Assembly (NCBI GenBank): GCA_965178525.1
Contig: CBCXVS010000305.1
Coordinates: forward strand, 1 to 8,627
Origin: CBCXVS01 sp965178525
Lineage (GTDB): Bacteria; Tectomicrobia; Entotheonellia; Entotheonellales; Entotheonellaceae
Direction of reading: 5' to 3'
DNA: 8,627 bases
A program made the translations under genes and the position numbers. Position 1 is the first letter of the stretch; the number at the start of each line of letters is the position of its first letter. Below the pieces are notes generated by a model. The model saw only the letters and a list, made by a program, of their open reading frames with translations, did not search any database and was not told the origin of the DNA. Shown piece by piece: positions 1-6,374 of this stretch.

Positions 1-70
1 GGTCAATTCGTTTCAGGCTTTTGAGTTTTTATTTCAACAAGTTGTCGCCGAATCACGGGAGGAACTTCGG
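1..70 (+). repeat. Left copy of a 70-bp terminal inverted repeat
   Basis: These 70 bases are the reverse complement of 8556-8625 with one mismatch (position 34 is T; the partner gives C). The sequence is the upstream edge and first 17 codons of the RTX-protein gene at the other end of the window: a TTG at 21-23 followed by codons for SFYFNKLSPNHGRNFG. Here it reads into the antisense of threonine aldolase and meets a stop soon after, so it does not start a functional gene. Similarity ends sharply at 70/71, exactly where the threonine aldolase reading frame loses its family sequence. Confidence 0.9.
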
Positions 71-676
71 GCTAAAGTCAACCCAGACCGAATCAAACGA
101 TGCCGCATAGTCCTTGGCCGACACGCCTGAGGCCACCACCGCATTGAACAGGCGCGCCCCATCCATATGGGTCAGCAAGTGCTGTTGGTGCGCCAGATCA
201 CAGACGGCGCGGATGGTGTCAAGCGGCCAGACGACGCCACCGCCCATGTTGGAGGTCTGCTCGATCGACACGACACGGGAGCGGGGATGGTACCGGCTTG
301 GGGGACGAATCGCCGCTTCCAATTGGGCGGCGGTGAACACCCCGCGCACCCCTTGCACCGGACGAATTGTCGCCCCGCAGAGAACCGCCGGGCCGCCGGC
401 TTCAAAATTCAGAGGATGGGCTGTATGATCCATGAGAATTTCATCACCGGCACGACAATGCACCGCCAGCGCAATTTCGTTGCACATGGTGCCCGAGGGG
501 AGATAGACCGCGGCCTCTTTGCCCAGCATCTCGGCCACGGTCTCGGTGAGCTCATTCACCGTTGGGTCCTCGCCTTTTTGCTCGTCTCCTACGGCCGCTT
601 CGCACATGAAACGCCGCATCTCAAGCGTCGGATGGGTCATCGTGTCGCTGTAGAGATCGATCGTCGTTCGGGTCAT
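53..676 (-). pseudogene. L-threonine aldolase, 3' truncated at the inverted-repeat junction
   Basis: A PLP enzyme of the beta-eliminating lyase fold that cleaves threonine to glycine and acetaldehyde. The start is ATG at 676, six bases after a strong AAAGGAGG (683-690). Family signatures are in order: LYSDTMTHPT near residue 10, the phosphate-binding SGTMCN at 61-66, the cofactor-stacking His in MDHTAHPLNFEAGG near 84, EQTSNMGGG at 139-147 and the PLP-nitrogen Asp in HMDGARLFN near 172. The family continues D-F-[ST]-K-G-L-G, where K is the Schiff-base lysine. Here the frame reads VWVDFS (Ser 202), then five residues PKFLP encoded by the inverted repeat, then a stop. About 140 residues of the usual 340-350, including the lysine, are missing, so the product would be inactive as an aldolase. 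The loss is either a real rearrangement or an assembly or contig-edge effect. It is divergent from the FAD enzyme at 832. Confidence 0.88.
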
Positions 677-717
677 CGATGGCCTCCTTTTCATGTCATT
701 GCTTATCGGTGCTGCAG

Positions 718-733
718 CAGTCGCACGACTGTA
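718..733 (-). promoter_or_regulatory. Candidate extended -10 of the threonine aldolase gene under a 14-bp palindrome
   Basis: On the minus strand TACAGT (728-733) preceded by TGC forms an extended -10, about 50 bases upstream of the ATG at 676. No good -35 is seen. A palindrome CAGTCG-CA-CGACTG (718-731) lies across the -10 and the expected start point, a typical repressor position. Which protein would bind is unknown. Confidence 0.3.
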
Positions 734-751
734 GCACACGAACCCCCGGTC

Positions 752-780
752 TTGCGAGCTGCCGCACGGAATGCTACCCT
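752..780 (+). promoter_or_regulatory. Candidate sigma70 promoter for the FAD oxidoreductase gene
   Basis: TTGCGA (752-757), a 17-base spacer and TACCCT (775-780) preceded by TGC (extended -10). The -10 hexamer matches consensus at only three positions, so the call rests on spacing, the extended element and its position about 50 bases before the ATG at 832. Confidence 0.3.
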
Positions 781-831
781 CGACCGACCGCAGGATCGGA
801 TGTCTTGGTCGCATGATAAGGATTGGGAACG

Positions 832-1968
832 ATGTATGATGCCATTGTTATCGGCGGCGGTATTGTCGGCATGTCGACGGCCTATCATCTGGTGTGCGCC
901 GGGGCCAAGACCCTGCTCATCGACCGTGCCGACACGGGACGGGCAACCGATGCGGGCGCGGGGATTCTATCGCCCGAGACCAATTCGCGTGATCCGGAGA
1001 GCTGGTTCAACTTGGCGGTCGAAGCGGCGGCCTATTATCCGGTCCTCATGCAGCAGTTGCAGGCGGAGCAGGCGCACGATACGGGCTACGCGCAGTGCGG
1101 CCTCTTGCTGGTGGCGGTCTCCGATGATGAACGCGAACCCTTCGAGGCGGCGCAGCGGCGCGTCTTTGCGCGTCAAGAACGCCGCGGCCAGCCCAGCCCA
1201 GAGGCGTTGCACGCCGTCTCATCGAGCCAGGCGCAGTCACGTTTTCCGGCGCTAGCGCCGGTGTACGGCGCCATCTATCATCACGGCGCGGCGCGCGTTG
1301 ATGGCCGGTTGTTGAATCACGCCCTGAGCCGCGCGGCGGCGCAGCGCGGCCTCACGTTGCAACCGGGCAGCGTCGAACAGCTCGTCATGCGCAACCGGAC
1401 CGTCAATGGCGTGGTGATGGCGGGGCAAACCCTGGCAGCCGAGGTCACCGCCATTGCCGGGGGCGCCTGGTCGCAGGTTTTTGCGGCGCAACTCGGTATC
1501 GAGATTCCCCTGGCGCCGCAGCGTGGCCAGATCATCCATCTGCGCCTCCCGGACATGGACACCTCGACGTGGCCGATCATCAGCGCGTTTCATGGGCACT
1601 ACATGGTCCCCTGGCCCGACCACCGGGTGGCCGTCGGCGCCACCCGGGAGACCGGATCGGGATTTGCCCCGGTGACGACCGCTGCCGGCGTGCATGAGGT
1701 CCTTGGGGAAGCGTTGCGGGTGGCGCCCGGTTTGGCGCCCGGCGAGATTCACGATATCCGCGTGGGCTTACGCCCTTACACGGCCGATACCATGCCGGTT
1801 CTCGGTACCGTGCCGGGCGTGGAAGGGATCTTTCTGGCCACCGGACATGGCCCAACTGGCTTGACCCTGGGTCCTTACAGCGGCAAGATCGTGGCGGAGA
1901 TGATGCTGGGCCAGGCGTCAGCAACGGATATCAGCGCGTTTCATGTGTCGCGCTTTCAGAGCACTTAG
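832..1968 (+). CDS. FAD-dependent oxidoreductase, DAO family (glycine/D-amino-acid oxidase-like)
   Basis: A 378-residue flavoprotein expected to oxidise the amine of a small amino acid to an imine or keto acid. The N-terminus MYDAIVIGGGIVGMSTAYHL is a Rossmann FAD-binding motif (GGGIVG at residues 8-13), followed by a ribose-binding acid after the second strand (LLIDR) and the DAO-type stretch ATDAGAGILSPET. The C-terminal flavin-contacting motif GHGPTGLTLGPYSGK begins near residue 338, as in ThiO- and DadA-like enzymes. Length is usual for the family. ATG 832 is chosen because it directly precedes the beta strand of the FAD motif and follows AAGGA (817-821); an in-frame TTG at 823 is too close to that site. 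No thiamine genes are present, so I do not call it ThiO. Its divergent partner is threonine aldolase, which would yield glycine, a plausible substrate. Substrate and electron acceptor (oxidase or dehydrogenase) cannot be read from sequence. Confidence 0.88.
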   Translation: MYDAIVIGGGIVGMSTAYHLVCAGAKTLLIDRADTGRATDAGAGILSPETNSRDPESWFNLAVEAAAYYPVLMQQLQAEQAHDTGYAQCGLLLVAVSDDEREPFEAAQRRVFARQERRGQPSPEALHAVSSSQAQSRFPALAPVYGAIYHHGAARVDGRLLNHALSRAAAQRGLTLQPGSVEQLVMRNRTVNGVVMAGQTLAAEVTAIAGGAWSQVFAAQLGIEIPLAPQRGQIIHLRLPDMDTSTWPIISAFHGHYMVPWPDHRVAVGATRETGSGFAPVTTAAGVHEVLGEALRVAPGLAPGEIHDIRVGLRPYTADTMPVLGTVPGVEGIFLATGHGPTGLTLGPYSGKIVAEMMLGQASATDISAFHVSRFQST

Positions 1969-1986
1969 TGCCTTTGAGTGCCTTGT

Positions 1987-2997
1987 ATGAATAGCCCTCC
2001 TGATACCGCGCCGCATGCGATCGATATGCCATCATCCTGGGTCTGGTCAGCAACCCAGATCCAGCAACACCGGTGGCGCACCATTCTCGTCATCGGTGCA
2101 ACCGATCGCGGCAAAAGCACCTATTGCCAGTTTCTCAGCCAAACGCTCCTCGCCGCCGGGGAGCGCGTTGCCGTCGTCGATGCCGATGTCGGACAGAAGG
2201 ATATCGGTCCGCCCGCCACGATCACCTTAGGCTATCCGCAGCGCGACACGTCGTTGACGCAAGCCGAGCCCGCAGCCTGGTACTTCGTTGGCGCTGTGAG
2301 CCCTGCCCGGCATCTGCTGGCCGCGGTGCTCGGCGCCCGGCAACTGGTAGATGCGGCCCGGGCGCCGCGCGTCATCATCAACACGACCGGATTTGTACAT
2401 GGCATCGGACGCATCTTGAAAGGGTATAAAATTGAAGCGATCCGGCCGGATGTCATTGTAGCCATTGCCCGTGGCCGCGAACTGAGCGCCGTGCTCACGC
2501 CCTACCGCCACTACCGTACACTCCGAATTAGCGCTTCCCCCCGGGCCGTGACGAAAACGCCGGAACAACGCCGGGCCAATCGGGAACGTGCGTTTGCCAT
2601 CTATTTTGCGGCGGCTCGCACGGTATCACTGCCCTGGAAGCGCATCACGGTACAGCGCTCCCGCCTCTTTACCGGCACCCGCATCCCCCATGATGCCTTT
2701 CGCTATGCCGAACGCACCGCTGAGGGCGTCATGGCCGTCGCCGACCCGGGCACACCGCCGCAGCCGAATCTCACTCTGCTCCCGGCAGGGTTTGAACGCC
2801 ATCTGCTCTGCGGCGTGGCCAATCAACGCCAGCATGGACGAGGAGTCGCCATCCTCACCCATATCGACTTTGCGCAGGAACGCCTCACGGTCTTCACCCC
2901 CGTCCCCACCGATCAGCTCCGCATCCTCCAATTCGGAGACATCTATGTCAGCCCTGCAGGCCGGGAGCTGGAGCAACGCCCCCCACGCTCCGTATAA
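1987..2997 (+). CDS. Clp1/GlmU-family P-loop protein, putative polynucleotide 5'-hydroxyl kinase
   Basis: A homologue of the Clp1/Grc3 kinase domain, which in eukaryotes and archaea phosphorylates RNA or DNA 5'-hydroxyl ends with ATP. The Walker A GATDRGKST lies at residues 37-45, followed by the family hallmark VVDADVGQKDIGPPATITLG from residue 63. Further family-like segments are WYFVGAVSPARHLLAA and VIINTTGFVHGIGRILKGYKI, then a region of mixed strands in the position of the Clp1 C-terminal part. There is no signal peptide or membrane segment, so it is probably cytosolic. The product is 336 residues from ATG 1987; an in-frame GTG at 1978 and an ATG at 2026 are alternatives, and none has a clear ribosome site. 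It follows the FAD gene by 18 bases, so it may be read through from the same promoter, though no functional link is obvious. Bacterial members are poorly characterised and the substrate is unknown. Confidence 0.85.
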   Translation: MNSPPDTAPHAIDMPSSWVWSATQIQQHRWRTILVIGATDRGKSTYCQFLSQTLLAAGERVAVVDADVGQKDIGPPATITLGYPQRDTSLTQAEPAAWYFVGAVSPARHLLAAVLGARQLVDAARAPRVIINTTGFVHGIGRILKGYKIEAIRPDVIVAIARGRELSAVLTPYRHYRTLRISASPRAVTKTPEQRRANRERAFAIYFAAARTVSLPWKRITVQRSRLFTGTRIPHDAFRYAERTAEGVMAVADPGTPPQPNLTLLPAGFERHLLCGVANQRQHGRGVAILTHIDFAQERLTVFTPVPTDQLRILQFGDIYVSPAGRELEQRPPRSV

Positions 2998-3008
2998 ATC
3001 ACATCGCC

Positions 3009-3035
3009 CATTCCGCATTCCGCATTCCGCATTCG
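3009..3035 (+). repeat. Tandem heptamer array (CATTCCG)3-CATTCG
   Basis: Three perfect CATTCCG units and a shortened CATTCG lie between the convergent Clp1-like gene (ends 2997) and the ABM gene, abutting the latter's stop codon at 3036-3038. The same heptamer occurs in reverse orientation at 6295-6327. In spurious translation it gives the FRIPHSAFRI pattern, which I recall from intergenic repeats of several environmental bacteria. Its function is unknown. Confidence 0.9.
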
Positions 3036-3323
3036 TCAGTCGGCGACGTTAAAACGTTCGGATTCGGTAGGCTGCGCCCACAACACATCAGCGCCGGTCA
3101 TCACCGCCGCCCGCTCCGGGCTGGCGCGCCAAGCATCATAAATATCATTGCTGTCCCACACCACCAGCGTGGTAATTTTGGTCGGATCGGAGCGGGAAAT
3201 GAGGGTTTGACGGCTGACGTATCCCGGCGCTTTACTTTGCGCCTCGCCGTTGCGGTCCAAGAGCGTGCGGGCTTCATCGACCTTGTCGGGCTTGGCCCAA
3301 TGGTGGGTGAGAACACCAATCAT
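3036..3323 (-). CDS. Small ABM-domain (antibiotic biosynthesis monooxygenase-like) protein
   Basis: A 95-residue protein of the dimeric alpha/beta-barrel superfamily (ABM). Visible features are an opening strand MIGVLTHHWAKPDKVDEARTLL with the usual helix, a central GYVSRQTLISRSDPTKITTLVVWDS (two strands with a turn), and the aromatic helix DAWRASPERAAVM. Members include cofactor-free monooxygenases, haem-degrading enzymes and many of unknown role, so the fold is supported but not an activity. ATG 3323 is preceded by GGAGG four bases upstream (3328-3332), and a good promoter lies at 3374-3402. The gene stands alone, convergent with the Clp1-like gene, with a heptamer array immediately after its stop. 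Confidence 0.75.
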   Translation of the reverse strand: MIGVLTHHWAKPDKVDEARTLLDRNGEAQSKAPGYVSRQTLISRSDPTKITTLVVWDSNDIYDAWRASPERAAVMTGADVLWAQPTESERFNVAD

Positions 3324-3373
3324 AATGCCTCCATGTATAGATCAAGATGTAATGAATATTCTGCCCGGCAGCG

Positions 3374-3402
3374 AGTGTAGCAGCGGCTCCGCTCAGCGTC
3401 AA
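3374..3402 (-). promoter_or_regulatory. Sigma70-type promoter for the ABM gene
   Basis: On the minus strand TTGACG (3397-3402), an exact 17-base spacer and TACACT (3374-3379) match consensus at five and four positions. The start point would fall near 3367, giving a leader of about 45 bases before ATG 3323. This is the best promoter match in the window. Confidence 0.6.
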
Positions 3403-3421
3403 TTGCGCGAGCACCCATATG

Positions 3422-3451
3422 TTGATGGTAACGGCTATGTTCGGATACTAT
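3422..3451 (+). promoter_or_regulatory. Candidate promoter for the two-gene cassette at 3523-4179
   Basis: TTGATG (3422-3427), an 18-base spacer and TACTAT (3446-3451, running into TATAAA), each hexamer with four consensus matches. It lies back-to-back with the ABM promoter, the two -35 elements about 20 bases apart, and about 65 bases upstream of the first cassette gene. Confidence 0.4.
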
Positions 3452-3522
3452 AAAATGCAAACCTGTGGACCACGGGCTCTCATGCGGTCGGTAGACAGCG
3501 AAATTTTTCTCACAGGTAGGGC

Positions 3523-3849
3523 ATGGCCGAAACGGAACAGAGACGCATACGAGTGCGACATTACACCCGAACGAGCAGTAAGGAGCGCATATTGGTTGAT
3601 GGATGCATCATTGCCAGAGATCAGCACAGGGTCTTCGTCGAACGAGCAAGCCGTCAACCGCTCAGCCGACGTCAGGCAGAAGCAACCTATATGCTCAAAC
3701 GCGGAAAGGGCAACGCCTATGTCGAATTCGACGCCTTTTCCGAAGAGCTGTTGCAACAAACAAATCGCTTCACGGGAGCAACTGAGTTTTTCCTGCAGGG
3801 GGATGTGGACTTGTCCACACGCCATCCGCAAGGCTATGAAAATAGGTAA
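3523..3849 (+). CDS. Small basic protein resembling a stand-alone polymorphic-toxin (HYD1-like ADP-ribosyltransferase) domain
   Basis: A 108-residue protein with net charge about +4. The motif order is RHYT (12-15), a short helix, a turn DGCII, VFVE (37-40), PLS (46-48), a helix QAEATYML, the strand RGKGNAYVEFD (60-70) and TGATEFFLQGDVDL (84-97). This order (R-H-Y-T near the start, a central V-E strand, P-L-S, a glycine-rich Y-V-E-F-D strand, and G-D-V-D-L at the end) resembles from memory the small C-terminal toxin domains of RHS/CDI proteins with a HYD1-type ADP-ribosyltransferase fold. I could not run a profile search. The frame has a TAG at 3517-3519, so no carrier or signal domain is attached. 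A weak AGG lies six bases before the ATG. GC content here is clearly below the flanks, suggesting transfer. It is followed after 12 bases by a small acidic gene. The CDS is well supported; the toxin identity is tentative. Confidence 0.65.
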   Translation: MAETEQRRIRVRHYTRTSSKERILVDGCIIARDQHRVFVERASRQPLSRRQAEATYMLKRGKGNAYVEFDAFSEELLQQTNRFTGATEFFLQGDVDLSTRHPQGYENR

Positions 3850-3861
3850 GGAGCACGGCAC

Positions 3862-4179
3862 ATGAAACGGAAAGAGACGGTTTTAGTAGCCAAAGATGAC
3901 GTGGTGACAGTATGGACAATTTTGGAAAATCTGGCCGTCTCGTTTGATCAAATGGGCGCATCGTTTGCGGAAGCCAGAGAGACAGGAAATAGCCGTAAGC
4001 AGCAAGGCTTGCAGGAAGCCTTAGTGGCGTATCTAACCCCTGACCTAGTGCAGGCGATCAATGATGCACGTATGCGGTTAGGGCAATACATTCCCGATAC
4101 AGAGGCAGAAACGTTATCAGAGCAGATCGCTTATTGGGATTATGCGGCGCCATCTCAGGAGACACATCCCACAGCATGA
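3862..4179 (+). CDS. Small acidic helical protein of unknown family, candidate antitoxin/immunity partner
   Basis: A 105-residue protein I do not recognise. It has 16 acidic and 9 basic residues (net about -7), opposite in sign to the basic protein encoded just upstream. It looks mostly helical: VVTVWTILENLAVSFDQMGASFAEA (13-38), GLQEALVAYLTPDLVQAINDARMRLGQYI (49-77) and AETLSEQIAYWDYA (82-95), with no DNA-binding motif, signal peptide or membrane segment. The start is ATG 3862, eight bases after AAGGAG, a much better ribosome site than that of the upstream gene. Such a bias would favour excess of the second product, as expected of an antitoxin or immunity protein. It shares the lower GC of the upstream gene; 28 of 60 bases are G or C in 3901-3960. 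It ends convergent with the chromate transporter gene, eight bases apart. Confidence 0.65.
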   Translation: MKRKETVLVAKDDVVTVWTILENLAVSFDQMGASFAEARETGNSRKQQGLQEALVAYLTPDLVQAINDARMRLGQYIPDTEAETLSEQIAYWDYAAPSQETHPTA

Positions 4180-4187
4180 GAGGCCCG

Positions 4188-5342
4188 CTACCCAACGAGG
4201 TGAGCCAAGAGCCCTACCGCCCCGCCGCCGAGCACTAACCAAGCGGAATTGATCCGAAACCGGAAGAGCACGATGCCGCCGATGAGCGCTAATCCGGCGG
4301 TTACCCAGTCGACCAGAGCGGTGGACGCCAGCTTCCAAGAGACGACGGCCATCAGGCCCATCGACGCGGCGTTGACTCCGTCCAAAAAACCGCTGGTCCA
4401 GCGCGACCGGCGCAATTGCGGCACCCAGGGGTTGACGGCGGCAACGAAGAGAAAGGATGGCAAGAAAATGCCCAGCGTCGCGACGACGGCGCCGATGTGG
4501 CCAGCCAACAGGTAGCCGATGAAGGTCGCGGTGGTAAAGACAGGGCCGGGCGTCAGCTGTCCAATCGCCACGGCATCCAGGAGTTGATGCGAGGTGAGCC
4601 AGTGCCAGCGTTCGACTACATCATGCTGCAAGAAGGCCAACAGGACGTAGCCGCTGCCGTAGAGAATCGATCCCACCTTTAGGAAAAATAGAAAAAGTGC
4701 GGTCATGGAAGCTGGGGCGGCGGTCGCGGCCGCCACGAGTTGTCCGGCGGGTTGCACGGCCGCCCCGGAGAGCACGAGAGCTGTTGCCGTCGTGCCGGCG
4801 CGCCGCCAGTTAGCGCCCAGCATCACCGTCAGCCCGGCGACGAGGAGCAACAGGATGGCCGGCCAGCCGCCCAGTGACAGGACCATCACGGCGGCACCCA
4901 CCACGCCGGTCAGGACATTTTTCACCGCAGACTGGCCCAGCCGCCATAGCGCCTGCACAATAATGGCGATCATCACGGGTTTAATGCCGTAGAGAAGCCA
5001 CCCCATCTCGGGCATGGCCTGATAGCGTACATAGACCGCGGCGAGCGCCCACACGAGCCCCATGGCCGGGAGAATGAAACAGGTTCCAGCGGCGATGAGG
5101 CCGCGCCAACCGCACTGCGTATAGCCGATATGGATGGCCAATTCAGTGGAATTCGGCCCCGGAATCAGGTTCGTTGCGCCTAACAGGTCCAGGAGCTGTT
5201 GCCGCGTCATCCACTGCCGGCGCGTGACGACCTCGTCTTCCATCATGGCGATGTGCGCCGCCGGTCCGCCGAAGGCGAGTGTGCCGAGTTTGAGAAAGAG
5301 ACCGGCCACGTCTCGCAGCGGTGTCTGGGCCAGATCGTGCAT
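4188..5342 (-). CDS. chrA: Chromate efflux transporter, CHR family (two-domain)
   Basis: An inner-membrane transporter of the CHR superfamily, about 384 residues, the usual size of the long form with two homologous CHR domains. Domain 1 carries the FGGP motif (24-27, LGTLAFGGPAAHIAMMEDEVV) and NLIPGPNSTELAIHIGY; domain 2 carries GSILYGSGYVLLAFLQHDVV and QLTPGPVFTTATFIGYLLAG. Several hydrophobic segments follow each half, giving about ten membrane spans. Family members expel chromate, probably by proton antiport; some move other anions or have unproven substrates. ATG 5342 is chosen because it sits some 20 residues before the FGGP motif, as usual; a longer frame from TTG 5417 would overlap the upstream gene by over 40 bases. 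The ribosome site is weak (GGGA). It begins 28 bases after the DUF445 gene, so the two are probably co-transcribed. Confidence 0.9.
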   Translation of the reverse strand: MHDLAQTPLRDVAGLFLKLGTLAFGGPAAHIAMMEDEVVTRRQWMTRQQLLDLLGATNLIPGPNSTELAIHIGYTQCGWRGLIAAGTCFILPAMGLVWALAAVYVRYQAMPEMGWLLYGIKPVMIAIIVQALWRLGQSAVKNVLTGVVGAAVMVLSLGGWPAILLLLVAGLTVMLGANWRRAGTTATALVLSGAAVQPAGQLVAAATAAPASMTALFLFFLKVGSILYGSGYVLLAFLQHDVVERWHWLTSHQLLDAVAIGQLTPGPVFTTATFIGYLLAGHIGAVVATLGIFLPSFLFVAAVNPWVPQLRRSRWTSGFLDGVNAASMGLMAVVSWKLASTALVDWVTAGLALIGGIVLFRFRINSAWLVLGGGAVGLLAHLVG

Positions 5343-5370
5343 AGCGTTTCCCGGGCCTTCCACGCGGACA

Positions 5371-6129
5371 TTAGAAAAATGGGATGACCGCCGTGAGTAG
5401 ACCGATGAGGCCACCAAATACGCCGCCCCAGACCACGAGCCACCCCAGATGCTCGCGGATCATCTGTTGCACCATCTCTTTTACCATCTGCGGCGTCAAT
5501 TCCTCCAGACGCTGCTGCACAAGGGCATTGACTTTGTCCATCATCGCCGCATTCACTGAGTCAGAACGGAGTCGGGCACGCACCGTCTCTTGGAAGGCGG
5601 GGCTTTTGGTCATCTCTTTGAATGCCTCCTTCATCTTCGCCGCAAAGGGTTCTTTCAAGGGTTCGAGGGCGGCGGCGCCGCCAACCATGTTGAGCATGCC
5701 GCCAAAGGACGAGTTGGCCACCACCGACACGAGCGTGTCAAACGCGGGCGTGATGTCTGTCTCCTCGATGATCGGATCGAAATCAAGCGTGCCCTGGGGC
5801 TCATCGGAGGCATGGCGAGCCCAGAAGCGCTCAACATGTTCCGGGCTGAAAAACTGCTCCATCATCAGCCGATGGATCTCCTGCTTAAACTCTGCAAAGC
5901 GCGCCGGGATGACCCCGGAGCCGTACAGCCCCGGAATCTTTTCAAACAGCATGTGAATGGCCAGCCAATTGGTGATGGCGCCCGACAGGGCAAACAGACC
6001 AAGGCGCAGGATAGGGCGGCGCAGTGGCTCAGGTAGGAGGAGCCCGATAATGACACATGCTGCGGCCACGACGTTGGTACTCGAGCTTTTGTTCAACCGA
6101 GTCGGTACGGGAGAGGCAGATGCAGCCAC
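5371..6129 (-). CDS. DUF445 family membrane protein
   Basis: A 252-residue protein of the DUF445 (YheB-like) family, whose role is unknown. It has a hydrophobic segment NVVAAACVIIGLLLP (about 19-33), then PILRLGLFALSGAITNWLAIHMLFEKIPGLYGSGVIPARF, the family hallmark with an N-W-L-A-I-x-M-L-F core. A long charged, helical middle part (about 75-220) follows, and then a C-terminal membrane helix GWLVVWGGVFGGLIGLLTAVIPFF ending the protein. This gives membrane segments at both ends and a large soluble part between. The start is GTG 6129, supported by GAGGAGA (6137-6143) seven bases upstream; no in-frame ATG fits better. It is the first gene of a probable two-gene unit with the chromate transporter. 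No sequence feature links it to chromate. Confidence 0.85.
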   Translation of the reverse strand: MAASASPVPTRLNKSSSTNVVAAACVIIGLLLPEPLRRPILRLGLFALSGAITNWLAIHMLFEKIPGLYGSGVIPARFAEFKQEIHRLMMEQFFSPEHVERFWARHASDEPQGTLDFDPIIEETDITPAFDTLVSVVANSSFGGMLNMVGGAAALEPLKEPFAAKMKEAFKEMTKSPAFQETVRARLRSDSVNAAMMDKVNALVQQRLEELTPQMVKEMVQQMIREHLGWLVVWGGVFGGLIGLLTAVIPFF

Positions 6130-6252
6130 TGAGACGTCTCCTCATGCCTATGAAGAAGGTGGCCCATACGATGCGCAGGTCGCCTCTATTTTGCCACCTC
6201 CTGTGGGGGTGAGCAAGCCCTTGTCCCAAGCCGATGCGGTTTTCCGGTATCT

Positions 6253-6276
6253 CCCTCTCCCTGCGCGCGGAGAGGG
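6253..6276. repeat. REP-like hairpin CCCTCTCC / GGAGAGGG
   Basis: Perfect 8-bp arms CCCTCTCC (6253-6260) and GGAGAGGG (6269-6276) around an 8-base loop. The element resembles the dispersed CCCTCTCC...GGAGAGGG intergenic palindromes found in many bacterial genomes. It lies between the DUF445 gene and the small gene at 6375, and could act in 3' RNA processing or termination of the latter. Confidence 0.6.
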
Positions 6277-6294
6277 GTGCGGTGCAGGTGACTT

Positions 6295-6327
6295 GAATGC
6301 GGAATGCGGAATGCGGAATGCGGAATA
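6295..6327 (-). repeat. Second heptamer array (CGGAATG units), inverted relative to 3009-3035
   Basis: GAATG, three CGGAATG units and a final CGGAATA: the reverse complement of the array at 3009-3035. Nearby, 6344-6357 carries two GTCCGCA units running on into TTCG. GAATGCGGA (6316-6324) can pair with TCCGCATTC (6352-6360) as a 9-bp stem over a 27-base loop, just downstream of the stop of the minus-strand gene at 6375. It could serve as a terminator-like or RNA-protecting structure, although no T-run follows. Confidence 0.88.
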
Positions 6328-6374
6328 AAGGAGATCGTGCACCGTCCGCAGTCCGCATTCGTTCGTGTCTGGCT

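Noticed and set aside
167..1255. 362-codon open frame on the plus strand
   Set aside because: It runs antisense to threonine aldolase and out of frame through the FAD gene, with low-complexity Arg/Ser-rich sequence; both overlapped genes have clear family motifs.
3419..3865. 148-codon plus-strand and 137-codon minus-strand frames over the first cassette gene
   Set aside because: The 3523-3849 frame has coherent strand/helix motifs and tight spacing to the next gene; the others look like shadows.
4177..4190. Bidirectional terminator between the convergent cassette and chrA genes
   Set aside because: Only eight bases separate the stops and I found no clear hairpin with T-runs.
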